Source: Epiperipatus broadwayi
Taxonomy: Eukaryota; Onychophora; Udeonychophora; Euonychophora; Peripatidae
DNA length: 64,000 bases
NCBI GenBank assembly: GCA_028023455.1
Contig: JAQFVV010000017.1
Span: forward strand, 5,982,098 to 6,046,097
Reading direction: 5' to 3'
The first letter of the stretch is position 1. Each line of letters starts with the position of its first letter. The translations under genes and the position numbers were made by a program. The notes below the pieces were generated by a model, which searched no databases, was not told the DNA's origin, and worked only from the letters and a program-made list of their open reading frames with translations. Below are positions 35,527-47,777 of the stretch, one piece after another.

Positions 35527-36514
35527 ATTACATCTAGCTTAAAGTATATATATTTATTTAAATATTAATACCAGGTGCCCCTGGCTTTGTAAAGGCCTAT
35601 TGTTTTTTTAATTGGTTGCTTTAACAATTTCTCAGCTATGAATATAAAATCCAGGAACTTCGAAAGTACTCAGCGCAGTTAAGCATATAATTTTACAATA
35701 TTAAACTTCTCTAACCTAAGCGTGTTAGCGCAGAATTGTTGATATTAAAGATTTAATGTAAATTAAACAAAAGATTTTAAATGTGAGACTTATATAGCAG
35801 TCTGAAAGATTATCGTTACAGTGGAATACAGGTTGCTTTAACAAATGTTTTTTACGATTTAACGTAAACTAAATAAAACACTTTAGTATTATATAAATAA
35901 AGTTCTGAATTTTAATAAAGGTAAATCAAAATTTAAATTTTTAAATATTCCTGTTATATTTGACAGTGTTAAGATGCAAATATATATTTACTAAAGTGCC
36001 CTCTAAATAAAAAAAATTACTTTTTTTTCTAATAGTTTTTTTCAGTATTATTAACAATTACCATTTATTAATGTCAGAATACAAAAATGCCAATTGTTTT
36101 TGTAATATTTTTTTTTACTAAATATAATATTTGTAATATTTTTTTTAATTGCTTGGTTTAACCTTTTTTTTTTTTTAAGATTTAACGGAAATATGTTTTT
36201 TTATTAAACATTGCTAAGTATGTTGTTCATCTGAACTACATTAGGGAATTGATAGACGACCATGAAATGCCTTAATGCTGAATTATGAATCAGCATTTGG
36301 GGATATTTCTGCTACTGGCTGGGAACCTTACCATGAAATATATATTATATCTCTGGAATTAAAAGCATTTGTATTGATTTTTCCCTAGCATTTTTTATTT
36401 AATAGTGGCATTACTTCTTTTGCATAAACATAGAGGTTGTGAATTTGACACATGATATCAGACAAACATTAATACATTCACCAATCAGACAATAGAGAAA
36501 ATATGGATTTCATG

Positions 36515-36815
36515 TATAGGGCAATTTGTTCACCTTTCTTCAAACACTTTTTAGCAAAAAAAAAAATATTATTGTATATATATATGCACACAATCTAATA
36601 TTTTGTCTGTCATGTAATTTCTTAAAAATTTTCAAAAAAAATTTTTTTTAAGAAATTCAAATAGAATGACTTTTTTTAAAGAAATTAGGATAGGAGTGGC
36701 TCTGAGGAAGACTGCAGAACAATCAAAACAACGGATTGTATATATATGCAATAAAAAAACTTTTGGTAAAAAGTGTTTGAAAGTGAACAAATTGTATTTT
36801 TATAAAATATTACAG
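36515..36815. repeat. Foldback with hammerhead-like core
   Basis: Left arm gcaatttgttcacctttctt, caaacactttt and a tattgtatatatatatgca block; right arm tgtatatatatgcaata, aaaaagtgtttgaaagtgaa, caaattgt. Between the arms, 36696-36730 reads ctctgaggaagactgcagaa then caatcaaaac. A 68-codon plus-strand ORF here is an effect of the repeat, not a likely gene. Confidence 0.7.
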
Positions 36816-37049
36816 CAAAATAAGGGAAGTAGTAGGGTCAGTGACATTTGTGTTATTATTTTGTCAACCTAATTAAAATATATTTTTATTAAAAACTCAG
36901 CATTGAATTATTAAAATTAACATTATTTTTTTCAAGTAAGGAATACAATTTTTCTACTTATATAGTAGAATTGCAATATCTATTTAATTTTGTTCCACAC
37001 TCCCCTCGCATACATTATACATCATATAAACCAGGCAAAACTTAGACAA

Positions 37050-37190
37050 TGCCAATCTCAATAACAATCAACAAATTCAAACTGTTATCAAGGTAACCTG
37101 CCTAAAATAATAAAGATGGAATCCCTTTATTATTAAAAGGAGGTTGTCTTAACAACAGTTTGAATTTGTTGATTGTTATTGATATTGGGA
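37050..37190. repeat. Foldback, arms about 40 bp
   Basis: ccaatctcaataacaatcaa, caaattcaaactgtt on the left and the near-perfect inverse aacagtttgaatttgttgat, tgttattgatattgg on the right. The motif ttgattgttattgatattg also occurs singly near 16660 and 16998. Confidence 0.8.
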
Positions 37191-40100
37191 TTGTTGACTG
37201 GTTTTGAACGATTACTTACAAACCCATTTAACCTTGAGTATTATAATGTTTTGTTGATAAATTTAGATTAGAATATATTTATTTTATATTGAACTACAAT
37301 TGTAGTTTTCGACATGCGTGTATATAAAACACAGGAACTTTTTTATATGTATAGCAAGCATATATAAATTAAGATTATACTATAAACAAAAATTTTAAAT
37401 AATAATTACATATATGTTATTAACTTTTCTTAGACAAATTGTATCATGCACCAGCCTAGCAACAAAAATGTTCCAACATTAATACCTTTACAGAAGAACT
37501 AAAAGCAATCCAGACCAAAACTCCATGAATAAAACAAATTTGCCAATACATTTGAATCTACATCAGCCATCATCATATGCATTAAGAGAAATGAGTCCAA
37601 GTGCAAAATAAAATAGACATAGTACATCGCTAATAATTCTAACTCATAAAACAAAAAATCCTGCTTCCCCCTCTCAAAAGTAGACAATCTAACTCATTTG
37701 TGAAAATTTACATAAATTTACATCATATTTATATTTCTCATCCTCCTGTCCACCAGTCATTGTTGTAAATATTTCAGTCCAAAATATTGAAAACAGCTTA
37801 GCATAATATTATAACAAACATTTAACCTAAAGCTTTTTTTATCTAAGCATTCCTAATGCTTATAATTCAATTGAAATAATATAATTATTCATAATAAATT
37901 GAGAGGCCACCTTTAGACATAATTTACCGAGAATGTGTTCACACATTTGTTCATTGAAAAAAATAAGAATAGAAAAAAACTTAATCTACCATATTTTTTT
38001 AAATAAAATGATTAGCAAATTATTTGAATTTCATCTCAATTAAATATATTACTGGTAATATTCTTTTTTTTCCCCACTTTTTTTTTTAGACAAACATAAT
38101 AGTAGTTTTCCTATCATGAAATGGTAATATCTCTAATTATTTTGATGATTTTATGTCAATATCAACTTTAAATATGTTCTTACATTTTATAAAACTTTTA
38201 ACATTATGCTTAGAAAATATTTTATTATACTAAATACTGCATATGAAATTCAGAAAGGATAATAAAGGGAGAATAAAATGTATGTATTTTCAATAAAACT
38301 GAAGAGATTTTATTAATAAACCTGATTGCATATAGTTTTCCAAAATGGGAAAACAACTGCTGGCATATTGTAAAATTTATATTTAATTTTTAAACACATT
38401 CAAGAATATTGATCAGAAACAGAAAAGTGGCAGCTCATATAACATAGAATATATTAACGGGTTGTTTGGTTGTAGCATGTCAGTCACTTACGGCAGCTGA
38501 TTCATTGAATTTTTTTCTTTTTTAAATTGTGCAAAAACTATAAGCATGATGTCAACAGAAATCCCGGCATTCGTTGCTGCTTAAATCCCTCTTTTAAATG
38601 GCGTATCACAATTTGAAATGGGATAAAATTTGAATTTTATATTATTTTTATTAATAGGTGCATTTAATTTTTTTCTTTTCTGATCAGTTTACTAGATTAC
38701 ACGAAGATGACAAAGGCAGAATTGCCTTATCGGCCAGATTCAGTAGTAAAAGGGATTAAAAATATGCTGATAATTCACATTTCAAGGCCTTCAATGCAAT
38801 AAAAATGTAACTACAGAATATCGGTCATAAGTATTCAATTTTAATTTTTTAATTATTTGAATATTTTTAATTTTTTTAAAATTATTTGTTAATCGTATAA
38901 TTTATTAATGTGTTTGTGTTTGTATTGGTGTGTCTGTGTAGTATATAAATTATATAATATTAAATCATTTATGCTCTTTATTATATAGAATATAAATTTG
39001 TATTCAAATATAACAAAAGTGGTTTATGTACTGTAAAGGATAGCTTACAATGCACACATTCCTAAAAAGATCAAGCATATTTATTGAACCCAATCCATTT
39101 GGAATTTATAGTAATAGTGGGAAGATTATTTGTTATTATTATTACCTATATACATATAATACACAATAAATTATTATATTTATAAAATAAAATACGATCA
39201 ATATTTTAGAAAATACTATTATATATATATATAAAACTATTTGATTAAATAAACTGTAATATATATATATTAATTTAAAATTGAATATTAATTAATATAT
39301 ATATGTGGGATGACTTGAAGTTAATTAGGTGAGTACATATGTGTGAAAATAAAACTGATTTTATTATTTTAATATTTTTTTGTTATTTATAATAAATCTA
39401 AATGTATTTAAACAATAGGCAGTTAAAGATATCGGCGTTCCTGAAAATCTACGCGCGTGAAATGTATAAAAACAAAAGACAGTTTACAAATCGTTCTTCT
39501 TATTCTTATAATAACTGTAACAAAAGACAGCAATTAAAACTAAAAATTTCGAACGCTAAAATGGAATTTTATTTTTTCTTTTAGTTAAATTATAAACATT
39601 TTAAAAATCGAATACTGTAACTAAAAGTTTATCAAATTCAAGGGACAGAAAGTGAAAAGAAGTAAGAATAACTGATTAATTCTTAAATAATTAAATCGTG
39701 TTTAAAAAGTTGTTGGAGTAAATTAGAATTTTTTTTTTTAAAATCTTTTCAAAAACAATAACGAGAATTAAATTTGCTAAAAATTGGAGAAGAAAGAAAA
39801 ATGAAATAATTTTCTTAATATATATATAAGCGCTTCAATATTATTAATAAAAAAATATATGATTATAAATAATTATTAAAATGTGCTTTAATATGAAAAT
39901 GGGTTAGAGCAAAACATGCTATTGTGTGTCATGGTATTTTACTGCCAGCTGCATTACATCTATATATATATATATTTCTACTTTATTGTAAACACACAAG
40001 ATGCCTTCAGTCCAAAGTAAACAAGGATTGGAATGCATTATGATGAATCAAATGAGGATCAAGATGTTTACCATTAAACACAACTACAGGAGACACCATT

Positions 40101-41420
40101 GTACCTATCTATCCTTGCTAAGGAGAATGATTTACTAAGTGAAACTGCTTTGAAGAACAACTTGCCTAACTATCAGCTACTACTGCTTTTATTATGATGA
40201 TTGTTATAAACTTTATTCCAATTACAATTTTTTTTTTTTTTATCAAAGAATCAATATTGTAAATTTTTGTTTATTTATTTATTTTTTATATTATCTGTTG
40301 TATTTTCACACTCTGATGCTGAAGCCACATCTTTCAGAATTAGCAAAGAAGAAAAGGGGGGATTATTCATTTTGATATTTTTTATATTTTCATTATAAAT
40401 AAAATTTAGGTATAGCCACCTGCTTCACATCAGGTCATCCACATAAATATTGAGGTAAGATTCTTTAAATTTATATATAGGTTAAATTACAACACATACA
40501 GAATACATATTATATGTTTTATTTTGTGATTAACCGTGTACATATATTTTCTAGTATGTTTGACTAATCAACTGGGATCTGTCTCTATCATATATATAAA
40601 TTGGGGAAATTTGTTAAATAAATTAACATTTGTAAATATATAATTTAGCTAGCCAGCATCTCAATTATATTAAATAACTAAAGTTGATTTTTCTATATAA
40701 TTATGATTTGTAGAGAATGAGTGACATATGTGGATTTCTACCATGGGGTATAAGGGTTGGATCTAGAGGATAATTAATTAGTAAGATGGTAGAGGTTCAT
40801 TTGTGACACATGTACATATGATGATTGATATATATATATATTTTATCATTACTATTGTCGTTATACTAGATATTTATTATTGTTAATAAATGTTTGAGAG
40901 TTTATATTATTCTGGTCTCTGGTTTATTGAGTTGTCCTGATATTCCACAGTTTATAAATAATTATACATGCACACACATCTATTTTTCTTATTATATAAA
41001 AGCTTGAAAATAAAACAAATATTATAAATGCTAGTTGTAACCTATATATAGGTGCAGGAGTTGCTTTGTATATCTGTTCATACCTGCTAAAAGAGTTAAA
41101 AGCAATATTCTCTCTGGGCTTGAATATTAGGGAATAACGGAATTAAAAAGGGGGAAAGTGGATGAACTAACCTAAATTGCATTTAATATTATTAAATAGG
41201 GATAGAGTTAGTCAATTAAAGGGTAAGCATTTCATTGGGTTCTCATTAGCACTTTATCAGATGACCCACAGTCTGAACATAGTTGGATGCAACTTTTTTC
41301 CCTTCTAGGCCTGGTAGGTCTCTGCAGATTGTTTCATTAGGGGTAATAAATTAGAGCATATTAACTTAGCCCCACACCACATTGCTACATCTGCATAGTA
41401 GTACAGTCTGCAAGTTAGTT

Positions 41421-41671
41421 GACCATCCATTACATCTGGTGTTTGCAATGTTTGGGGATTGGTTGTAATCATTCCGTCCGTTATATCTGGCATCATCAAC
41501 TTTTGGGGCAAGTGCTAATTGTTCCGTCCATTATATTTGTCGACCAACGTGGATGCACGATGTGTAGTGGGACTACACACCGCTAAAGATCGAATTAGTG
41601 ACTGGCGTGACTAGTGTGATAGGTATTAGGGGGGGGGTGTATGATGAGAATTGTCCATTCCGTTATAATAC
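41421..41671. repeat. Dispersed short motif cluster (GGACGGAA-like)
   Basis: On the minus strand the motif TATAAYGGACGGAA recurs in degenerate form at about 41421 (tgtaatggatggtc), 41472 (tataacggacggaa), 41522 (tataatggacggaa) and 41652 (tataacggaatgga). The first three are spaced about 50 bp. Each of the three is followed by a diverged 30-40-bp block. The surrounding 41250-41700 is GC-richer than its neighbours. Nature unknown; LTR or regulatory array are options. Confidence 0.55.
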
Positions 41672-41781
41672 GATGTAATTTTGTGTCTCTGATCCAAGTT
41701 TGAGGCAACCTTATTTTATAGACATAATGATTCTCTAAAGGTGTAATAATTTATTAATGTGTTTATATTTGTATTAGTATA

Positions 41782-42891
41782 CACCTGGGTCTCTTTTTAC
41801 GCGGACTTATTGAACACGATTTTGAAGTTACGCAATTCATGTTTCACCGGAAGTAGAACTCTGATAATGCGCTATTATTTTAAATAATAAATTTCGCGCA
41901 CTTAGGTTATATTGAAAGTAATAGCACCTTATTGGAATTTGACTTTCATTTTAGTAATTTCAATATTTTCAGTGCTTTATAATAGTAAGATTTTATGCAA
42001 TAATGAAATTAAAATCATGATTTCCACATTTTATGTATACACACATTAAATTTTACAAGATTATAATGTAAATTTGTTCAAACATTGTGCGTGTTAATTT
42101 TGCATTTTAAATCACATTCTGTTTTTGCTTTTTAAAAAAGAACGTAATCAATTATTAATCATTTAGTGTCCACAAGTTTATTTTTAAAAGGCGAGTAATG
42201 GCAGTGGGCACAATTAAATTTGACAATTAAAAATTAAAATCTGATTTTTAATTGTAATTAACAATTTAAAAATTACTTACGGTGACTTGAAATTAATGTG
42301 ATGTGAAATTTGATTTTTAAATGGAATTGAAAATTAAAAAATTAAAGACAAAAATAGAATTTAATTTTTAGTTGTTAGTTTCATAAACAATTAATAAAAT
42401 CATCGTCTCAAAGATTAATTACTAATTACGTTGTCACCAGAAAACCATTAACACAACATGAGAGTGACATTGGCGCTAGTGTATTTTCTCTTGTGAAGAA
42501 TCTGATTGTTTACCAGTTTGCAAACGAACCTGTTTATCGGCAAATGGCGATAATAATTAAAACGTGTAAAAAAAATGTAAACTACTGTAAATTATGCATA
42601 AAAATATATTGATTTGAATAAAATTAAATATTATAGTTAAAAAAAGATTGTCTTGTATCAATTTTTTTCAAATTTGAAATTTTTTATTAGTCATATTTTA
42701 TTTCCTTATTTTTTTTTTTTTGCGCGAATTTTAAAGTAATTTTACGTTGGTGCTTTAATTTTACGTGATTTTTGAAAAATCACAATCCGTATCCCCCCCT
42801 TTTTCAAGATAAGTTACGTCTATTTTTGCGCGATTTCATTTGTGCATGTTTTCTGAGGAACCTATCTATCGCGTAAAACGAGACCCAGGTG
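41782..42891. mobile_element. TIR DNA element, about 1.1 kb, TA-flanked
   Basis: Ends are CACCTGGGTCTCTTTTTACG on the left and, on the minus strand, CACCTGGGTCTCGTTTTACG on the right, one mismatch in 20. TA sits on both sides (41780-41781 and 42892-42893), as in Tc1/mariner-like insertion. The inside is AT-rich with GCGCGA/TCGCGC-containing subterminal blocks. No transposase frame was found, so it is non-autonomous. Family not named from sequence alone. Confidence 0.8.
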
Positions 42892-45261
42892 TATTTATAT
42901 TTGCACTTGCATGTTTGTATAACAAGTAATGATTTACATATATAGAGCAGTGCAAGGTAAATTTTAAGACTGATTATCAGATGTACAGAAAAGATGCAGT
43001 TGATAAAGCAATCACAAAATTTATTATGCATAGTACAATGTGAAAATATAAACACTTAAAACCAATAAAGAAAAATTTCAAATGATGTGTGTGTTGTGAT
43101 AGCCACTATGGTTATGTTTATATCACATGGAAATGCATGCAGGCAAAGAATCAAATTCTGATTCTTGCCTATGCCTTGATACTTATGCTATAGAATCAGT
43201 AGTCTTGCCATATCTTGCATCAAATTATTTTCAGGTCTATAGCTAGTAAATGAGCTATATGCAAATAAATCATATCTCTGTGGAACAATAAATATAACAA
43301 GATAGCATCACTGGTGTGCATAAAGAACATAAATATCATTGGTGCACACAAAAAATATAAAATGAAGAGATGAAACTCATTTTATCATTGATACAGACAG
43401 TAGCCTACAATTTCTAGTTTTAGATAGACAAAAAGCTAATTACTATGATGACAAATGCATATCCACCTTCTGGAAATGGTTTGTTTTGTATCTTTTATTA
43501 AGATATGAATTTTTTCTTATAGATACATTTGAGATTTGTTAACTTTTGGGGTACAAGATAAAAATGAAGAATTCTTATGTAACTAGTTTTGGAGATTCTG
43601 AAGCTATGGATTATCTCAGGTAAGAAATATTATATATGGTTTGAAAAACAATCTTGTGAAGAATACAAAGAAATTATCAATGAAGATTTAATTTAAACTT
43701 AATTAATGATAAATTAGAAATTATGAGCAAACAATAAAGTAATAATTATGTTGGATGGTGAAATTTCTTTTTTTTCTTATTTTTTAAATGGTAATCACTA
43801 TTTGTCTTAGCCTTATTGTTTTCCTTAGTATTTCTAGATTCTATCAATGTAAAGCTTTTTTCTCTAACATTATTAAAACAGAAGTTATTGTGAAAATTGT
43901 GTCTCAGGGCAGTTTTTTTTTTAGGCGCCAGGACAATCATTGAAATTTGATTTTAATGTTTCGACTGCTCACATAACATAAAAGGTACTACATTTAATTT
44001 TAGTCATGTTTTTTATGTTTATTTACATTTTTGTTTGTTTGTTTATATATATATATTTGGATAGCCTATAATTGAAATCATATATATTGATACAGCATAA
44101 TTCGCAGCTTCATTGTACATGAAAGTTATTCCATTAATAAGTTTCCAAAAGTCTTACTTTTTCTTTTTAAAATGAGCTCAGATATCTATCTATATATAAA
44201 ATTCATGTGAATGTAAATATGTTTGTCCACAAGATTGTCTCATGTCAAATTCACAACCAATTAAAAAGCACTATTACATTTGTCTGTAATGCTGTCAAAT
44301 TCACAATTGAAAAATCAAAAAAAAAAAAAGACTTTAAATTTGTTTTTATAAATAAATAACTATTTCTAACTAAAGCATAATTTATATTATAAGCATTTTA
44401 TGCATTATTATGAAGCATATTTTATGCGAAGAAGTAATTCTGCCACTAATAAATGTAATTTTTTTACAAAGCAGTTGTCCATAATGCTAACAAATTCACA
44501 TATCAAATATAACAGGAATATTTTAAAATTTAAATTTAGCTTTATTAACACCTTACCGGGTATATTTCTGAAGTGTACCAAACAGGCAGGATTGGCCCAA
44601 ACATTTTTTTTTTTCAATTGTGAATTTCTCACATTTATTTATTTAATATTAAAATCTTTTATTTAATTTACATTAAATCTTAAAAAAAATTGTTGAAGCA
44701 ACCAATTAAAAACATTTTTACAAAAACAATAGCCTTTCAGCCAATTAAAAAAATGACAGCCTTTTCATACGCTGAGTACATCTGGTAAATAGATAAATCA
44801 TATCACATCTTTTCTTTTTTTAAAAAATTTGTTTTTCACTCAACTCACCTTTTCAATTATTTTCTATAATCTTTATCAATGTGTAATTAATCTGAAATAT
44901 AAAATAAAAACAATATAGAAATCAAAAAATACCAAAAACTTACGTATATAAAATATAATAACAAATATAAACAATAATGTTTATAAAAAAAAAGAAAGAA
45001 AAAAAAATTAACTTTTTGTAAAACATTAATGTTATATTTGTTGATGTATTTTACATACTATACATGTTTTCCGTATTTTTTGATTTGTACAATTTTGTTT
45101 TTATTTTATGTTTTAGATGAATTAATCCCTGACAACGATTATAGGAAGCAGTCAAAATGCTGATGAATGTTTTTTATTACATTATTTTATTTAACTTACT
45201 CCTTCTGTTTATTTGTTTGGATCAAATCTTGTAGCAATTTTTAACCTAAAATAGTACGGTA

Positions 45262-45405
45262 GCAAACTCTCCATACAGTAGTACCACCTATGAACAGATG
45301 CAAAAAGTTTTGTGAATAAGTAGGTACTATATAAGGATTTTATGCACCAACCTTTTTACATTCATTGATTATTAAGGCATGCACTGGGTGGCATTACCGC
45401 AAATG
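45262..45405. repeat. Foldback family 2, shortened copy
   Basis: Left tagcaaactctccatacagt, agtaccacc; middle aagtaggtactatataagga, ttttatgcaccaacc; right tgattattaaggcatgcact, gggtggcattaccgc. The arms match the 26.48, 27.38 and 50.31-kb copies but are diverged and the centre is shortened. Confidence 0.65.
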
Positions 45406-46362
45406 GGAATCATGTCAATTTTTAATCTATTTCTATCAAATAGGTTTTCTTCAAATTTTGAACATGTGGATGATACTGATGACAGCCTAACAACAGTGTT
45501 GGTGAGTCATATTCAAGTTGCTTCAGTAATTTTATAGCGATACACAATAGACGGCTTTTTTAAAAAAAAAAAACCGCTTTTATTTAATTTGTTGACTAAT
45601 GCATGAAAAAGCAAAGTGTTGAAAAAATTTTACATTTACAATTAATTGAAATAGAAAGAACAAGAAGTGAAGGTTGAAATCTTAATTTTGCTTGATTATT
45701 TATGTAAAACTTGCTTTTTTAAAAGTGCTTCGTAAAAATAAAAATCTTGTAACCGATTTTTAATTTACTGTTATTAAACGAATTTCCTTCAAATTTTGTA
45801 CACCTGTTCATTATAAATGACAGTGCAATATTTCAGAGATGATTCTGCCTAATAATGTTGGTGGGCCACATCTCAAATTATTTGAGTAATTTTTAAGTGA
45901 TGCCCAAATAAATAGACAATCAGACAATAGATGGTGTTGCCATTAATTTAACTTGTTTTTGCTTTGTACTCCTTAATATAAACAATAGAGATTGAATCAA
46001 AGAAATTTTGTTTCCTAATATAGGATTTAAGACACATTACAAATATAAGAAAACTATTTGTCAAACATTCATGGGAGTAAAAATGAAAAAAATTAATTTT
46101 AAATATTGGAAATATGGGTTTTTTTAGATTTCATATTTTTTATATTTGAATGTAAATAGCTTTCCTGTTTATAAATAATGATTTTGAAAAATTGAGGTGA
46201 TATAGAGATAGACTTAATAAAAAGTCAGTTGTGAAATACCCAAACACTGAAAAATAATAAACATATTAATAATTTTTATTAGATATTCATTAGACAAGAG
46301 ATTATTCAATAGTGAATAATATTTCTGTAGTGTAATTTTCACTACACCACTTTCACACAAGG

Positions 46363-47016
46363 TAGGGACTGGTTTCTATTTGCTGTTAACACCTGATGGA
46401 AAGATGTAATCATGAACATAATGCTGGTCCAGATCACATTCTCTCAGACATATCTTTATCATTGTTCAGTATATATAAATAGGGAATTACTACAGTTTAA
46501 TTAATAAGTGTCAAACTTACTGCCCTCACAACTTTGATGCAAACCATTTGATGGAAGTATATTAATATTTTTTTATTAGCCATTCATTAGATTAGAGATT
46601 ATCCATTTAATGAATAATCGACTTTTAATACCTTGTAGAGGACTATAATCATAAACATATGACCAAAACATGTGAAAAAGATCTAAATATTATTCACTGT
46701 TGGATAATCTCTAATCTAATGAATGACTAATAAAAATTATTAATATATTTTCATTAAGTTATTTGTGTCAAAGTTGGGAGGGCTACACATTTGACACTTG
46801 TCAATTAAACAGTAATACTTTGATATATATATACTAAACAATGATAAAGGTATGTATAAGAGATTGTGGTCTGAGCCAATGGATGAGTTCTGATTTAGCA
46901 CGAAATGTATAACTGGAGATCATAGATCTTTTTCGCATGTCTTTGATCAAATGTTTATGATTACACCTGTCCACCAGGTATTAAAGCAGGTGGAAAACAG
47001 TCCCTATCTAGAATCA
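46363..47016. repeat. Largest foldback (relative of 18.19 kb)
   Basis: Outer arms share tagggactg-tttc-cacctg style ends (aggtagggactggtttctat left; gtggaaaacagtccctatct right). Middle arms share ctttatcattgttcagtata (left) and its inverse (right). A central inner palindrome (46570-46740, attcattagattagagatta and its inverse) breaks each arm and has a third copy near 46265-46320, so a second small foldback appears to be nested in the first. Confidence 0.78.
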
Positions 47017-47720
47017 GAGTGCCATAATAAAAATTACATTAGAAATATAATAAAAAATATTTTTAAAAAGGCTTTTATTTAATTTGATGACTAATACATT
47101 TTCTTGAATCACAATTTTGGTTGGTATATGTAATTTTAAAAAAATCACGGAGCATTAATAAATTAATTAATTTGATCAATAATTGAGTATTTAGTTGGAT
47201 TACAATCTTTGTAAAAAAAAAAATTATTAAATTAAGTGAAGCTCAAAATTTAATTAAAATTTCACGATATATGAAATATTACTTCAAACTGTAATTTTTG
47301 CTTTTAAAATAAATTATGTAAAAAATATTGATTGAATTAATTAATTTATAGATGTCTCACAATTTTATTGTAAAGGTACATATAACGATTAAAATTGTGG
47401 TTTAAGGAAATAAATATTTTTTACTTTTTTAATGCTAGTCATCAAATTAAATAAAAGCATTTTTTAAAAAAATATTTCTTTTATATTTAAACACTACATA
47501 TTTGAAGTTTATTTCCAATAAAAAACAAGTTTTTTAGAAAGAAAAGGTGTAATGATATTTATATCAATATTTTCCAATCTTAACAACACTTTATTTTTTT
47601 TTAAAAAATCTTATATTCCTTGGTAGCCATAATCAAAAAGACATTCATCCTGATACGACACCAGCATTTTTAAAAAAAAATTTCAGAGAATAAAGATTAT
47701 ATAATTTTCACAGATCTTAC

Positions 47721-47777
47721 CACAATAAGAGATGGTATTAAGAAAACATTACGCCATCCATACTTCTGCAAAACAAC
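47721..47777 (-). CDS. SLC37-like transporter, exon C (loop into TM6)
   Basis: 57 nt, 19 codons, phase 0 at both ends: VVLQKYGWRNVFLIPSLIV. Acceptor TTTTTTTGTAG, donor GTAAGATC. The Y-G-W-R/x-x-x-F-x-x-P signature is the normal start of TM6 in SLC37 and related MFS anion transporters (human SLC37 proteins have a similar Y-G-x-x-Y/F segment here). It follows exon B without a gap in phase and completes the helix that exon B starts. It is too short to stand as an open reading frame on its own and was found by reading for splice-flanked exons between exons B and D. Confidence 0.87.

Larger units (their letters stand above)
34257..47720 (-). other. Intron C-D, about 13.5 kb
   Basis: Contains foldbacks at 35.34, 36.52, 37.05, 45.26 and 46.36 kb, a TA-flanked 1.1-kb TIR element (41782-42891), a degenerate GGACGGAA-type repeat cluster (41.42-41.67 kb) and many AT microsatellites (for example near 39.2 and 40.8 kb). 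Stretches 37200-41220 and 42900-45250 show nothing I can name. A related inverted pair lies at about 47038-47092 and 47430-47490 around the motif gcttttatttaatttgatga, and a third relative sits at about 45560-45600. Confidence 0.65.

Noticed and set aside
36666-36872. 68-codon plus-strand ORF
   Set aside because: It spans the right arm of a foldback; the codons are forced by repeat sequence.
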